A stretch of 64,000 nucleotides of DNA from Anaeramoeba flamelloides (taxonomy: Eukaryota; Metamonada; Anaeramoebidae). Below, one piece after another: positions 19,535 through 31,733 of the stretch. Where the stretch lies: NCBI GenBank assembly GCA_027625915.1, contig JANTQA010000016.1, forward strand, positions 749,001 to 813,000. The letters run 5' to 3'. How positions within the stretch are numbered: position 1 is the stretch's first letter; the number at the start of each line of letters is the position of its first letter. The translations under genes were made by a program, and so were the position numbers. The notes under the pieces were generated by a model. It did no database searches, was not told the origin of the DNA, and worked only from the letters and a program-made list of their open reading frames with translations.

Positions 19535-22500
19535 ATGACAAACAATTTACCAATCAAATTTAATGAGATAATTAATCTTCAGTCAATTGGGATCAGTCCA
19601 CAATTTATTGGTTTTAATACTCTGACAATGCAATCAGATAAATACATTTGTGTCAGAGAAGTAAGTGGTGAAGTTCCAAATGTTGTAATTGTCGATTTAC
19701 AAAACCCTAACCAACCATCTAGAAGACCAATAAAGGCGGAAGCAGCCATTATGAATCCAAAAAGCATGGTTATAGCTTTAAAAGGTTAGTTTTCTTGATT
19801 TATTCTATCTTTTTTGATTAGATTAAAATTTTAGTTTTTGAATATTTGATTTGCAAACAAAAACAATCAAAAAACAAAAAAAAAACATTTTTGTTCTTGA
19901 ATTTCTTTTTTTCTTTTTTTTTAATTTTTTTCGTCAACGTTCCTTTTTATCAAAAAAAAAAAGTTGATTTCTTTTTGTTTTTGCTGAATTATTCTGATTT
20001 TATCTTATCTTTTTTTTTCTCTTCTTTTCTTCAAAAAAAAAACTTTTGAATTTTTTTTTTAAAAACAAAAAAAAACAAAAGCTGGAAGTTTATTGCAAAT
20101 TTTTAATATCGAGTTAAAATCCAAAATGAAAAGTTATCAAATCCAAGAAGATGTAAAATTTTGGAAATGGATTTCTGTTAATCAAATTGTTTTAGTTACA
20201 AACACTTCATTTTATCATTGGTCAATTGAAGGTATTTTCACTTTTTTTTTTTTTTTTGTTCAAACTCTTTTCTTTTTTTCCCCTTTTTTTTTTTTTTTTA
20301 TGACCACTAAAACAAAAAACTTTTCAAAAAAAAAACAAAATTTTGGATCCTATTTTTGCTTTTTTTTATATTTTTATTTTTGGAACTTTTTTTTTTTTTT
20401 TTTAAAAAAAACAAAAACAATAAAACCAAAGGAACAAGTGAACCTGTTAAAGTATTTGACAGACACGAAAGTCTTACAAACACACAGATCATTGATTATC
20501 AAGTTTCTGATGACAAACAATGGGTATCTTTGGTTGGAATTACCAAAATAAACAACAGAGTTGTTGGAAAAATTCAACTTTATTCAATTGAAAAACAAGT
20601 TTCTCAACCTTTTGAAGGTTTGTATTTTTATTTTGATTTTTAAGTGTATTTTAATTTTTATTTTCTTTTGATCCGATTTGGATATGATCTGATTTGGATT
20701 TGTATCTTTAGTGATACTTAACACTGTAAATTTTGATTTAGTTTAATTTAATTCAACTCAACAACCTAAATTTCAAAACAATACGACAAACAATAACAAT
20801 AAATGATAAATAATAAAATGAAAAACATTCAAAAAAAAAAAAAAAAAAACACACAAAAACAAAAAAGGACACTCAATGGTTTTTGCAAGTTTCAAGGTTA
20901 ATGGAGCAACAACACCATCTACATTATGTTGTGTAGCAATGAGAAACGAAAACATGTCAAAATTACACATTGTGGAAGTTGGAGGAGAAAAAAGAGGGAA
21001 TGAACCGAAATATCAAAGAACATCTGTTGACATTTATTTCCCACAAGAAGCTGTTACAGATTTCCCACTTTCGATGCAAATTGGAGAAAAATATGGAGTC
21101 ATTTATTTGATCACACAAATGGGATATATTCATGTGTATGATCTAGAAACCGGAGCAATGATTTATATGAACAGAATTTCTTCTGAAACAATTTTCGTGA
21201 CAACACAAAACAAGAACAACAATGGTATTATTGGTGTGAATAGGAAAGGCCAAGTATTGACAATCACAATTAACGAAGAAACTGTGATTCCTTATATCGT
21301 GTCAACACTGAAAAACCTGGACTTGGCAATTTCGTTAACGGGAAGAGCAAACTTACCCGGAGCAGAAGATTTGTTTATGACACAATTCAACAGATACTTT
21401 GAACAGGGCAACTACAAACAAGCAGCAATCATCGCATCGAATTCACCAGGACAAAGCCTTCGAACTGCACAAACAATCAACATGTTTAAACAAGCCCCAC
21501 AACAACAAGGAAGTCCAGCACCAATCCTTCAATATTTCAGTGTGCTACTTGATAAGGGAAAGCTCAACGCCTTAGAATCAATTGAACTTGCAACACCCGT
21601 TGTTCAACAAGGAAGAACACAACTTATCGAAAGATGGTTAAAAGAAAACAAACTCGAATGCTCTGAAGAACTTGGTGACCTTGTCAGAAGAATTGATACA
21701 ATGCTTGCACTTTCCATATATTTAAGAGCCACTGCTTCTGAAAAAGTAAATATTCTTTAATTTTTGCAAAATAATCGATTTTTAATTTTTTTTTTTTTTT
21801 TTTATATATAATGTTTTACTTCTTTAAACACACAATTTTAATTTATTATTTCGAAAATAATTCATTTTCTTTTTTCCTTATTTCTACCTTCTCAACACTT
21901 CCATCTCAACACTTTCTCCTTATTTCTTTCCTTTCAACACTTTCTTCTCAACACTTATATCTCAAACCAAAATTAATAAATGATTAATTAATAAATAAAC
22001 AAAAGGTTGTTCAATGCTTTGCAGAATTGGGACAATTTGGAAAAATCATTGCTTATTCAAAAAAATTTGATTACAAACCAAACTATCCAATGATTTTGTC
22101 AAATTTAATTCAAATAAACGCAGAAGCTGTTACACCATTTGTACAATTATTGTTAAACGACGAGTCAGGACAATTGATCGAAATCCCAACGATGATGGAA
22201 ATCTTGTTAAGAGGAGGGATGATCCAAGATTTAACTCAAATCATGCTTGATGTTTTGAAAAACAACAAAGAGGAAGAAGGGCCACTCCAAACGAGGCTAT
22301 TAGAAATCAACTTGAACACTGCACCAAGGGTAGCTGATGCGATTATGGCCCAAGAAGTGTTTTCACATTACGATCGAGCAAAAATTGCATACCTATGTGA
22401 AAGACAGGGATTGTTCCAACGAGCCTTAGAGCATTATGAAGAAATCAGTGACATTAAAAGATGTGTTGTTCACACTGAAGTGATCCCACCTGAATGGTTG

Positions 22501-25500
22501 GTAAACTACTTTGAACGATTAACTGATGAATATTTCATGCAATGCTTGAAGGAAATGCTAACTGCCAACATCAAACAAAATTTACAAGTTGTTGTGCAAA
22601 TTGGAGCCAAATACACTGAACGATTTGGAATTGAAAAATTTGTTGCTCTTTTTGAAAACTTCAACTCATTTGAAGGTGTATATTATTATTTAGGCTCTGT
22701 TATTAGCCAAACACAAGAAGCAGATATCCATTATAAATACATCCAAGCTGCAACAAAAATCGGAGAAATCCAAGAAGTCGAACACATTTGTCGAACATCA
22801 GACTATTATAATCCAGAAAAAGTCAAAAACTTTTTAAAATCCAGCAATTTGTCATCACATTTACCTTTAATCATTGTTTGTGATCGATTTGATTTTGTTG
22901 AAGACCTCACAAGATATCTTTATAAAAACAGTGCAACATCATATATTGAAACATATGTCCAAAAGATCAACCCAAACAAAGCACCACAAGTTATTGGAAC
23001 GTTGTTAGATTTGGATGTAAATGAAGATTATATTAAAGAATTGATCATGTCGATTCGAGGATTGATTCCTGTTAATGAATTATCATTGGTTGTTGAAAAA
23101 AGAAACAGATTAAAAATCTTGTTACCAATGCTTGAGAAATTGATCGAAGAGGGAGACCACGATAGCTCAACACACTCTGCGTTGGCTAAAATTTACATTG
23201 ATGCAAACAAAGATCCGGAAAACTTTTTATTAACAAATGAATATTATGATTCGAAAATTGTTGGAGCATATTGTGAAAAGAGAGATCCACATTTAGCATT
23301 TGTTGCATATAAAAGAGGAAAATGTGACAAGGAATTAATTGATTTGACAAACAGAAACTCGATGTTTAAACACCAAGCACGATACTTGGTCGAAAGACAA
23401 GATGATGAGCTCTGGAAATATGCCCTGAACCCAGAAAATGAATTTAGAGATCAATTAGTGAACCAAGTAACTTCAACTGCATTACCAGAATCTCAAGATG
23501 CAGATGAAGTCTCTGTGACTGTACGAGCATTTATGCAAGCAGACTTACCAAACGAACTGATCGATTTGCTTGAAAAAATCATGTTAAAGCAAACACCATT
23601 TTCAGACAACCCAAGTTTACAAAACTTATTGATTTTAACTGCAATCAAGGCAGACAAAAGCCGAGTAATGGAATATATCACACGATTAGACAACTTTGAT
23701 GGGTCAAACATTGCCAATGTATCGATTGGAGAAGGATTGTATGAAGAAGCCTTCACAATTTTTAAGAAATTCGGAGAAAAGGTTTCAGCAATCCAAGTCT
23801 TGTTGAATAACATCATGGATATGCCAAGAGCTGTTGAATGGGCAGAGCTTTGCGACGAAGCAGAGGTATGGTCAACGCTTGCAGACGCACAATGCGATCG
23901 AGGATTTGTTGTTGAAGGGATGCAATCCTATATCAAGGCAAACAACCCAACGAAATACGAAAAAGGTTATCGAAGCATGCTTCAAAAGTGGAGAGCATAT
24001 GAAGAATTGATCAATTATTTACAAATGTGTAGAAGATTAATCAAAGAGCAAATGGTTGAAACTGAGCTTGTCTATGCATTTGCACGAACCGAACGATTAG
24101 CAGATCTTGAAGACTTTATCAACTCACCAAATCTAGCCAAAATCCAACTTGTTGGTGACAGATGCTTTGACGAGAAGCTCTACAAGGCAGCTAAACTTCT
24201 GTATATCAATATTAGCAATTATGGAAGACTTGCATCTACTCTTGTCAAATTGGAAGACTTCCATGGAGCCGTTGAAGCAGCAAGAAAGGCCAACACAACA
24301 CACACATGGAAGGAAGTCAACCATGCATGTATCGACTTTAAAGAATTCAGATTAGCACAGATCGCAGGCTTACACATCATCATCCAAGCTGATGAGCTCG
24401 AAGAATTGGTGCAATATTACGAAAACAGAGGACACTTTGAAGAAGTGATCCAACTTTTGGAAGCCGGATTGGGACTTGAGCAAGCACACAATGGAATGTT
24501 TACAACATTGGGCGTTCTGTATTCCAAATACAATGTCGCCAAAATGATGGAACACATCAAGCTCTATTCATCAAGAATCAACATCCCAAGATTGATCAGA
24601 CAAGCAGAATACATGCACCAATGGAACGAATTGTGCTACTTATATGTGCTCTATGAAGAATTCGACAATTCGATCAAGGTCATGATCCAACATCCAATCC
24701 AATCATGGAACCACACCAAATTCAAAGACATTGTCCAAAAAGTTGCAACGATCGAAAACTATTACAAATCACTCCAATTTTATTTGGAACAACATCCATT
24801 ATTGGTTGTTGATCTGTTGGTTGTTCTCACCCCAAGAATCGACCATTCAAGAGTGGTCATGGAAATGAGAAAGGCACAACATTTGCCCTTAATCAAACCA
24901 TATTTGGTTTCTGTGCAACAAAATAACATCAAGGCAGTCAACGAAGCATTGAATCAATTGTATGTCGAAGATGGAGAATACGAAAACTTACAAGTCTCTA
25001 TTGACACCTTTGACAATTTCGATCAAACAGGATTTGCAAGAACTCTTGAAGAAAACGAACTTCTTGAATTTAGAAGAATCTCAGCCTACATTTACAAACG
25101 AAACGGAAAATTCTCAAAATCTGTTGAACTTTCCAAAAAAGACCAACTATATAAAGATGCGATGACAACAGCATGTGCTTCAAAAACTCAAGAAATTGGA
25201 GAAGAACTATTGTCATTCTTTGTTGAAAACGAACTCAAAGAATGCTTTGGCGCATGTTTATACATGTGCTACGACATCATCAGACCAGATGTAGCATTGG
25301 AATTGGCCTGGAGATTTAATATCGTAGACTTTGCAATGCCATTCTTGATTCAAACCTTCAGAGAATATTCAACCAGAATCTCAAAACTCGAAGACGAAAA
25401 CCAAGAACTTAAAGAAATCGCACAAAACGAAAAAAATGAACAAATCGAAAAACAACAAGTCGAACAAGATGTTCTACAAGACCCAAACCAAGACCAATAC

Positions 25501-25566
25501 TTTGGAATGGGGGGCGGAATAAATGAATTTAATGAGAATTTTAATCAATTCGAGAATTATTATTAA
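19535..25566 (+). CDS. Clathrin heavy chain, copy A (five exons)
   Basis: Structural heavy chain of the clathrin triskelion, which coats endocytic and Golgi-derived vesicles. Exons: 19,535-19,784, 20,082-20,231, 20,432-20,617, 20,868-21,745 and 22,006-25,566. They join in phase with GT/AG borders to give 1,674 residues, against 1,675 in the human protein. The N-terminal propeller ([35 protein letters not shown]) and the full leg of heavy-chain repeats follow human CHC closely, to the trimerisation segment ([16 protein letters not shown]). The tail is lineage-specific ([14 protein letters not shown]) and lacks the animal QLMLT Hsc70 site. Oddity: from about 23,960 to 23,998 one extra A and one missing T put about eleven codons out of frame ([11 protein letters not shown]). 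Copy B keeps the conserved reading there ([11 protein letters not shown]), so this is probably a sequencing error pair. Confidence 0.97.
21880..21970 (+). repeat. Minisatellite-like CTCAACACTT repeat in clathrin intron 4
   Basis: About five imperfect copies of TCTCAACACTT lie in the intron before the last exon. The array is kept in copy B (46,437-46,500, inverted) with the same unit number by eye. Confidence 0.6.
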
Positions 25567-25641
25567 GTCCATTATTTATAAAAAAAAAATTTTTTTTTCA
25601 TTTTTATTCTCTAATCTCGTTCGGGACTAAAATTTTAGATC

Positions 25642-25840
25642 TTGAGGAAACCACATGGTATACCACCCAACTCTTGGCACCATGTTAAAAGGTGTCTGAG
25701 CCGATTCATTTGTAGAGATATGAGTTTAAAAGTTTTTTGTTCTGACAAATTTTTTAAAATAAAATTTTCACATTTTTCAGCTATTTTTACATTTTTTTGT
25801 TTATTCTATTTTTTTAATTCATAGTTTTGAAAAATTTGAT
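25642..25840 (+). other. GC-richer segment after clathrin copy A
   Basis: The part 25,650-25,720 (ACCACCCAACTCTTGGCACC, then AAAGGTGTCTGAGCCGATTC) is unusually GC-rich for this intergenic DNA and is not repeated elsewhere in the window. It may be one end of a transposon or a regulatory segment. The 60-codon frame over it has no recognised match. Confidence 0.3.
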
Positions 25841-25849
25841 TTGTTTTTT

Positions 25850-26900
25850 TCTAAAATCAGATACAAGAATACCTGTATTAAATTTACTCTCTGAATTAGA
25901 AAAACTCAAAAACATAAAAATAAAGAATTTATTATTGCAACAATTGATATCATAATATGATTTTGATATATTTAGTCACCTAATAAAGCGTTATATTCCT
26001 GATCAAGATATTAAAAATGAAAAAATCAAAATTTGACTAAAAAATTTCCATAAAAAAGAAGTATTAGGTAGTTCATCAAGGAGGCCAGTTATAATCATTA
26101 TTATTTGGATTTATCAGTCACTTTTTAATTAAAAAAAAAAAAAATTTATATTTCATCATGTTCAAAATATTTTCAGATTACTTAATTTTCATAATCTAAG
26201 GATCCGATTCCAGAAATTGACAAAAAGTTAATAATAATTTATAAAATTATCCAAGAATTTGAAATGAACCCAAATATTGATAAAACTTTAAAATTAAATT
26301 GATTATCTGGAATAAACAATTAATGGATTGGGTTAGGAAAAGAGAAACATCTATGAAAAAAACTTGAAAAAAAATAAAAATTAATTTAAAGTGTAAAAAA
26401 CCGAACCAATGGGGTAAAATTATAAATGTTTAATAACAAGCATTAGTCAATTATTTTATTGATTAGTTATATTAAAATGGACTCAAAAAGATTTAAACTC
26501 AATGAAGTTAGGATGAATAAAAATATCACAAAATTTCTGAAAATTTATACACATTATTTAGAAATAATGATAAAACCGAATCAAAAATTGAAAAAGTTAG
26601 AACTTTTATCTATAAAAGAAGTTATAAACCCAAAAAGAAATTAGTAAATTTGGATTTTAGACCATATAACTTAAAACAAAAGTTTTCAAACAAGATTTAT
26701 TGTAAACATTAATTATAAATAGATAACTTGAAATTATTCGATACATATCCAAATTAACCTTGAATTAAAAAAAAAGTAATAAATGATTATAGATGTTAAG
26801 ATCAATAATATTTAAAAAATATTAGGTAATTTAAGAATATAAATAAATAGATATGAGTCAGCGTAATGAAAAGTGATATCAAACACAACCAAGAACCATA
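25850..26900 (+). pseudogene. Decayed coding sequence of unknown identity
   Basis: Several long stretches on the + strand keep coding character (for example PVLNLLSELEKLKNIKIKNL, KDPIPEIDKKLIIIYKIIQE, LKKLELLSIKEVINPKRN) but are broken repeatedly. Lysine- and isoleucine-rich composition resembles the LINE at 16.8 kb, so an older LINE or other transposon ORF is a reasonable guess. I cannot identify it. Confidence 0.35.
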
Positions 26901-26909
26901 AAATGTCTA

Positions 26910-27300
26910 TGTTTTTTTTTTTTTTTTTTTTTTTATTGTTGATTTATTTTGGAAATTAAAAAAAAATATAACGAATTTTTTTCATAATTTATAAGAAATG
27001 ATTAAAATAAAAGAGTTTACTCTGTTCTTTTAAACCCTGAAAAAAAAAAAAAACAACAGTGATTTATAATACATGTTTGTTTTTTTAAAAATCAATTGAT
27101 TTTTTATAAAAAAAAAAAAAAAAAAGTACTGTAATTAATGTATTGTCTGAAGTTTTCTGTTTTATTATAAAAATATATTACCCTCCATACTTGTAAATGA
27201 CATAAAAAACCATAAAGGTGCTATTCTAGGATTCAAGAGAATAAATGAAAATATTGATTTAACTATATTCTAGTTAATCCTGAAAAATCTTACATTTTTT
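26910..27300. repeat. Worn family G repeat units
   Basis: A 24-T run after AAATGTCTATG and the hairpin TAGGATTCAAGAGAATAAAT ... TTAATCCTGAAAA (27,232-27,291) match the family G layout, strongly diverged. Confidence 0.35.
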
Positions 27301-29031
27301 TTTAATTTCAGAAATTGGAAAAAATAATTTCAAAAATGATATAAAATCAAAGGGTTATATATCTATATTTAAAAAATAAAAAGTCACAAATTAACAAAAT
27401 ACATAATATACTATTTATGATTATAAAAAAAAAATTACAATTTATGAAAAAATATTTCAATTTAGATATCAACTAATTCTCCTTCAAGGGGATAAGTTTT
27501 AATTTGTTAATCGTGTACATTTAAAGGGTTTAAAGATATATTATAAGAAAAAATCGTTTTGGAAATTTAAAAATTGAAATTATAGTTTCACATATTATAT
27601 TTTGGCATTTTTTTTTAATTATTTCGATATTTTTTTATTTACTGTTATTTTTCGATTAATAAATGAAAATTTTTATTTCAAATTTCTAAAATGAAGATTA
27701 ATTATTACTATTACAATCAAATTAGAAGAGTAAAAATTTTGGTCTCAGAGTTAACTAAGGATGTTTAATTTATTGTCTAAAAATATCATTTCTAAATGCT
27801 GTTGTAAAGATATTTGGATGTTATGCAAAATCTAAACTAGAATATATTTTGGAATGTGAACTAAAATTTTTTATTTTTTAATTGGAAAATAATAGTAATT
27901 TTTTTTGATACGTAATTTGTATTAAAAAAATTTTATTACTAAGATTGATAGTTACTTCGTATAAACTTATTAAACTAATGGTATTGGATGTTTTGTGGCA
28001 ATTTTCAGAAAATAAAATTAATTTCCAAATATTTTTTTAAAAGTGAATATCGAAATTACGATATTCTTGTTTTTTTTTAATTTTTTTCTAAGAATTTTTG
28101 CTTTTCAATTTTTAAGAAAAGATATAAATTTCTTAAATTTGTTTTATACGAATATCAACCATTCTTGCATTTATATTATTTAAGCTATTTCTTATTGATT
28201 CTCAAAAGGTCATTTATAAAAAAATAATCATCAAAGATAATCATATCGAACCTGTTTGACTAAAACAAAGTTTATATATGTATATTGGTGTTTTCAAGTA
28301 CTTCTACACCCTATAAAGAAAAGTGAAAGTTTTTGATTTAAGATTGAACAAAATGAAATAAAATTAACCAAAAAACAATAGAAATAATATTTTTATCATT
28401 ATTTATTAATATTATTTCAAAGAATCCAAAATTCGTATTTTTAAAATTGTAGAAAAAAAAATAAATAAAAACTGTTTTTATAATAAAAGGGTACATAAAA
28501 CAAATAAAGTTATATTTAGGAAAAAAATAAAAATTTTCAAGCCATTGATCCATTAAAAAAATAAAATATGGTTTAATATTGACAAATAACTCTTAAATTA
28601 AAAATTTTACCTTTTAAAGACTATAAAATGTTTTGATATACAGTATCATATATACTATTCACCCTCTAAGAGCAAATAAGAAGTAAATATTTTTAATAAT
28701 TCACTTTTAAATTATTAAAAACATATAAAAATCTGATATTTTACAAATTAAAAAAAATTAAAATCAAAATATAAAAAAAAAGTTAACCACAATTTTAGAA
28801 AGGGGCTTTACGGATTTTATCAAGAAATATTAATATATTTTGATCAAATTGTCAATTTTTTCAAAATAATAAATTCTATTCAAATATAATAACTTTAGGT
28901 ATTTAAAACTCACTTTTTTTGGGTGGGTTCAAGTATGTGAGAGTAGGGTTAGATTATAACAGGGTAGGTTTGGGTATTTTTTCAATAAGTTATCTTGGGG
29001 AAATTTTACAAGGATTTTGTAGAAAAAATAA
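27300..29031. other. AT-rich intergenic DNA with family R and H relics
   Basis: 27,540-28,275 carries family R landmarks. 28,780-28,815 holds an end like that of family H (CACAATTTTAGAAAGGGGC). The rest is A/T only. The minus frame at 28,338-28,553 looks spurious. Confidence 0.4.
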
Positions 29032-29035
29032 TTAA

Positions 29036-29774
29036 GGGTTGAATCATTACGGTGGAAAATAATTTTCGGGAAATGGAAAAAAAAAAATTTGTAATATTAA
29101 TGAGTGCCTAAGAACAATCGATAACTAACCAACCGGTGAAGTATGATCGATCTCCAAAAATCAACAATCAAAAGAGAGGAAATTTTTAGAAAAAAGTACC
29201 AAAGTGCGACATTCTATTTCCAATTTGAATGACTGTTAATTATAATTTTGAAAACAACTGTATTGATTTTGAATTGCCACCTTTGGCTCTTTTTAAGATC
29301 TCGAAGATTTTTTTTTTCATTTTTAACTATTCTCAACAAAGTTATCATTTTCTCAAAATATTTAAAAATCCTTACTTTGTCAAATATAAAGAGCTACAAT
29401 ATAACCACAAATCAGATTAAATCGAATTTAATTGGTTGTATAATTATTGAAAACAATTTGTTTGAAATTGAAGAAATTTAAACCTTTGTAAATTTAAACA
29501 AATAAACAAATTTTTTAATTTTTTAAAAATTTTGATTTTTTGAAATAGAGAATTCTTTTGAATTTTTTTTAGTTTTGATTTTTTGGAATTGAGAATGCTT
29601 TTTATGAACTTATTTTTTAAATTGAATTTTTTGCAAATGAGATTCTCTCATTTTTTTTTTTTTTTTTGTTATTTGAATCTTTTTAATCAAAAGAAGGGTA
29701 ATTCCACAATACAAACTTTTGGTCTCAAGTCACTCCTTGAGTATGGTTCATATTCAAGGTAAATGACTATATCC
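29036..29774 (-). mobile_element. TTAA-flanked element, family D copy 1
   Basis: This 739-bp element lies between TTAA at 29,032-29,035 and 29,775-29,778. Termini (GGGTTGAATCATTACGG and, inverted, GGATATAGTCATTTACC) match the copies at 51,467 and 60,728. Landmarks inside include GATCGATC, ACCACAAATCAGATTAAATC and a T-rich degenerate tandem segment (29,530-29,700). No intact ORF; short plus-strand frames over 29,229-29,481 are not conserved in the other copies. Confidence 0.75.
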
Positions 29775-29778
29775 TTAA

Positions 29779-30708
29779 GAGACAAATTAGACTTTTGTAA
29801 CAATTTTAAGATTTTAAATGTGTTTTCAATTTAACTTTTGTGTTTCGAAAAAATTTTTTAAAATTTTTGAGTATTGCTGATTTCAACATTTTGGATTTTT
29901 CAAGAATTTAAGTTTAAAATACTACCAATCAACAAAATCATCATTTTGATTTTTCCTCCCACAGCACATTAAAAACCATTAAAAACTTTCATACTGATGA
30001 AAAAAAATAATCAAGAAACTCTTCAAAAATACAAAAAAATTTTCAATTTGACCAATTTTGAAATTTAATAATATACCCAGAAAAAATCCGTAAAGCTCGT
30101 TTCAAAAATTGTGACTTACCTTTAACTTTTTTTTTAGATTTTGATTTTTATTTTTAATAATTTGTCAAATATCAGGTTATTATGTATTTAGAATGATTTA
30201 AAAGAGAATTATTAATAAGATTTAATCATTAATTGAAATTATATACAAAATAATTTTAGTTTTTTTTTCATTTTATTATTTCAGATGAGTTACAATTTTT
30301 GAAATATAGTTTAAAATTATTAATAGTTATTTTTTTATTAAATAATGTAATTATTACTTTTTTCATAAAATTCTTGTGAATAAAATATGAAATTATTAAA
30401 ATATTAAAGAGCAAATTAATTGTTTTTTGTTTACTGTAGATTTTTTATTTGTTATCATTGCAAACAATAATATTGTTCTAGTTCAGGAGTATGGATTCAA
30501 AACTATTATAAAAAAACAACAACAAAAAAAAAAAAAAAGACAATCTTTAAAGCCCCGAATTTGATCTTTTTTCTTAATTTCCAAACAATAGTTTGATATA
30601 AAATTAGTTAATAATAATAGAATAAAGAAGAATTATTATATTAATTATAATAATTAATAAAATTTAAGAAAAGATAAATATACTAAAAGATTTTTGTTAA
30701 ATTAAATT
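29779..30708. other. AT-rich intergenic DNA with one family H end
   Basis: At 30,083-30,120 the sequence CCGTAAAGCTCGTTTCAAAA followed by ATTGTGACTTACC matches the ends of the element near 40.5 kb. Nothing else recognised. Confidence 0.4.
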
Positions 30709-30903
30709 CTAATTGAGATTTTTATAAACAAAATCAAAGTGGTATGGATCTTCTGGTATTTCATTTAAGTTTTTACGAAAGTTAGTTATTTCTGAAATTT
30801 GTGTTAAAATATCATTAAATTGCTCGATTTGTTGAATTGTTGATTCTTCTATAAATGGTTTATTCAATTTTTTTCTTAGAAAGTCATGCCAAACAACTTT
30901 TTT
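30709..30903 (-). other. Coding-like terminal exon or gene fragment, unknown family
   Basis: After TCCCAAAG, an acceptor-like end at 30,904, the minus strand reads VVWHDFLRKK. After a run of seven A it continues in another frame through ESTIQQIEQFNDILTQISEI and IPEDPYHFDFVYKNLN to a TAG at 30,709. Codon use is gene-like. The frame change sits exactly in the A-run, the error type seen in clathrin, so the true exon is probably continuous. No upstream exon found; no family recognised. Confidence 0.4.
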
Positions 30904-30956
30904 CTTTGGGATTTAAAATAATTAGGAAAAATTAGATCAATATAAAAATAAATAAA

Positions 30957-30980
30957 TATATATATATATATATATATATA
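30957..30980. repeat. (TA)12 microsatellite
   Basis: Uninterrupted TA dinucleotide run. Confidence 0.9.
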
Positions 30981-31387
30981 GAAAAATAAATATAAAAAGA
31001 AAATATTTAGAGAAACAATTGAATAAAGATTTTTTTTATGAATTAAAAAGGATTAAAACAAAATAAATTTCAGAGATCAAAAAATATCTTTGATTTATTT
31101 TTATACTGATTTTCAATTTGGTATTGTTGTTGTTATTTTTAACAATAAACTTATCTTTTATTAAAAATATAGTTTGTTTAAACCAAAGTAAAATAAAAAA
31201 AAATAGGATTGAATGTAATCGAATTTTTTTTGAAAATATCTTTTTTTAAATCGAAACATGACTTTAAAGGAAAAATTTTTTTTCTTTTCTTTTAATTTGG
31301 ATATCAAATAAGCGATTTGAAAATCAACAAAAAAAGATTATCTAAAGAAAAAAATTCTTTTAAAATTATGAGTTAATTTTTTTTTTG

Positions 31388-31505
31388 GAAATCAAAAGCA
31401 TTAAAAGAATTAGAAATTAGAAATTGAATTATTTTTTAGTTGATTAATTTGATAATTATCTCTTTCAATTTCTAATTTCTAATTCTTTTAATGTTTTTGA
31501 TAATC
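31388..31505. repeat. Hairpin made from two inverted LINE fragments
   Basis: Arms of 35 bp (ATTAAAAGAATTAGAAATTA and flanks) match their inverted partner at 34 of 35 positions, separated by about 30 bp. The arm is the same sequence that follows TGATAATCAAATAAC in the LINE at about 17,605, and the minus strand continues to match the LINE beyond the arm. So this is a folded-back LINE remnant. Confidence 0.6.
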
Positions 31506-31544
31506 ATTATTTATTACATCAAAATCAATTCGAAATGATATTTC

Positions 31545-31690
31545 TCGAAATTTAATTAAGCTTTCTTATTGAACTTTTAAGATAAAATTTTGAGTTTTTT
31601 AATTTGATTTTAACAGTATGATTTTTTTTTTTAATATTACTGATAAAATCAAATTATAAACTCAAAATTTTGTTGGAAGTTCCATTTTTT
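31545..31690. repeat. Second hairpin beside the LINE remnant
   Basis: GAACTTTTAAGATAAAATTT and its inverted partner near 31,650-31,685 form arms of about 45 bp with a small loop (CTCAAAATTTTG core). Confidence 0.5.
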
Positions 31691-31733
31691 AAATTTTGTA
31701 TTTTGCTTTAAATAAAGAATATTTTTGGTTTAA

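Larger units (their letters stand above)
19452..25606 (+). repeat. Left arm of 6.2-kb inverted duplication
   Basis: This stretch is repeated in inverted orientation at 42,775-48,942. It covers the whole clathrin gene plus about 83 bp upstream and 40 bp downstream, introns included. Beyond both edges the two loci have no visible similarity. Confidence 0.95.

Noticed and set aside
19846-20643. Open frames in clathrin introns 1-3
   Set aside because: Phe/Lys-rich translations of T and A tracts; the spliced reading is continuous with the conserved protein.
23493-24555. Open frames antisense to or out of frame with the clathrin exons (and mirror images at 43,828-44,890)
   Set aside because: They appear at identical positions in both copies simply because the copies are the same. 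Codon character and homology belong to the clathrin frame.
28240-28262. Minus-strand AGGTTCGATATGA as a tRNA B box
   Set aside because: No cloverleaf can be built from the surrounding AT-only sequence.
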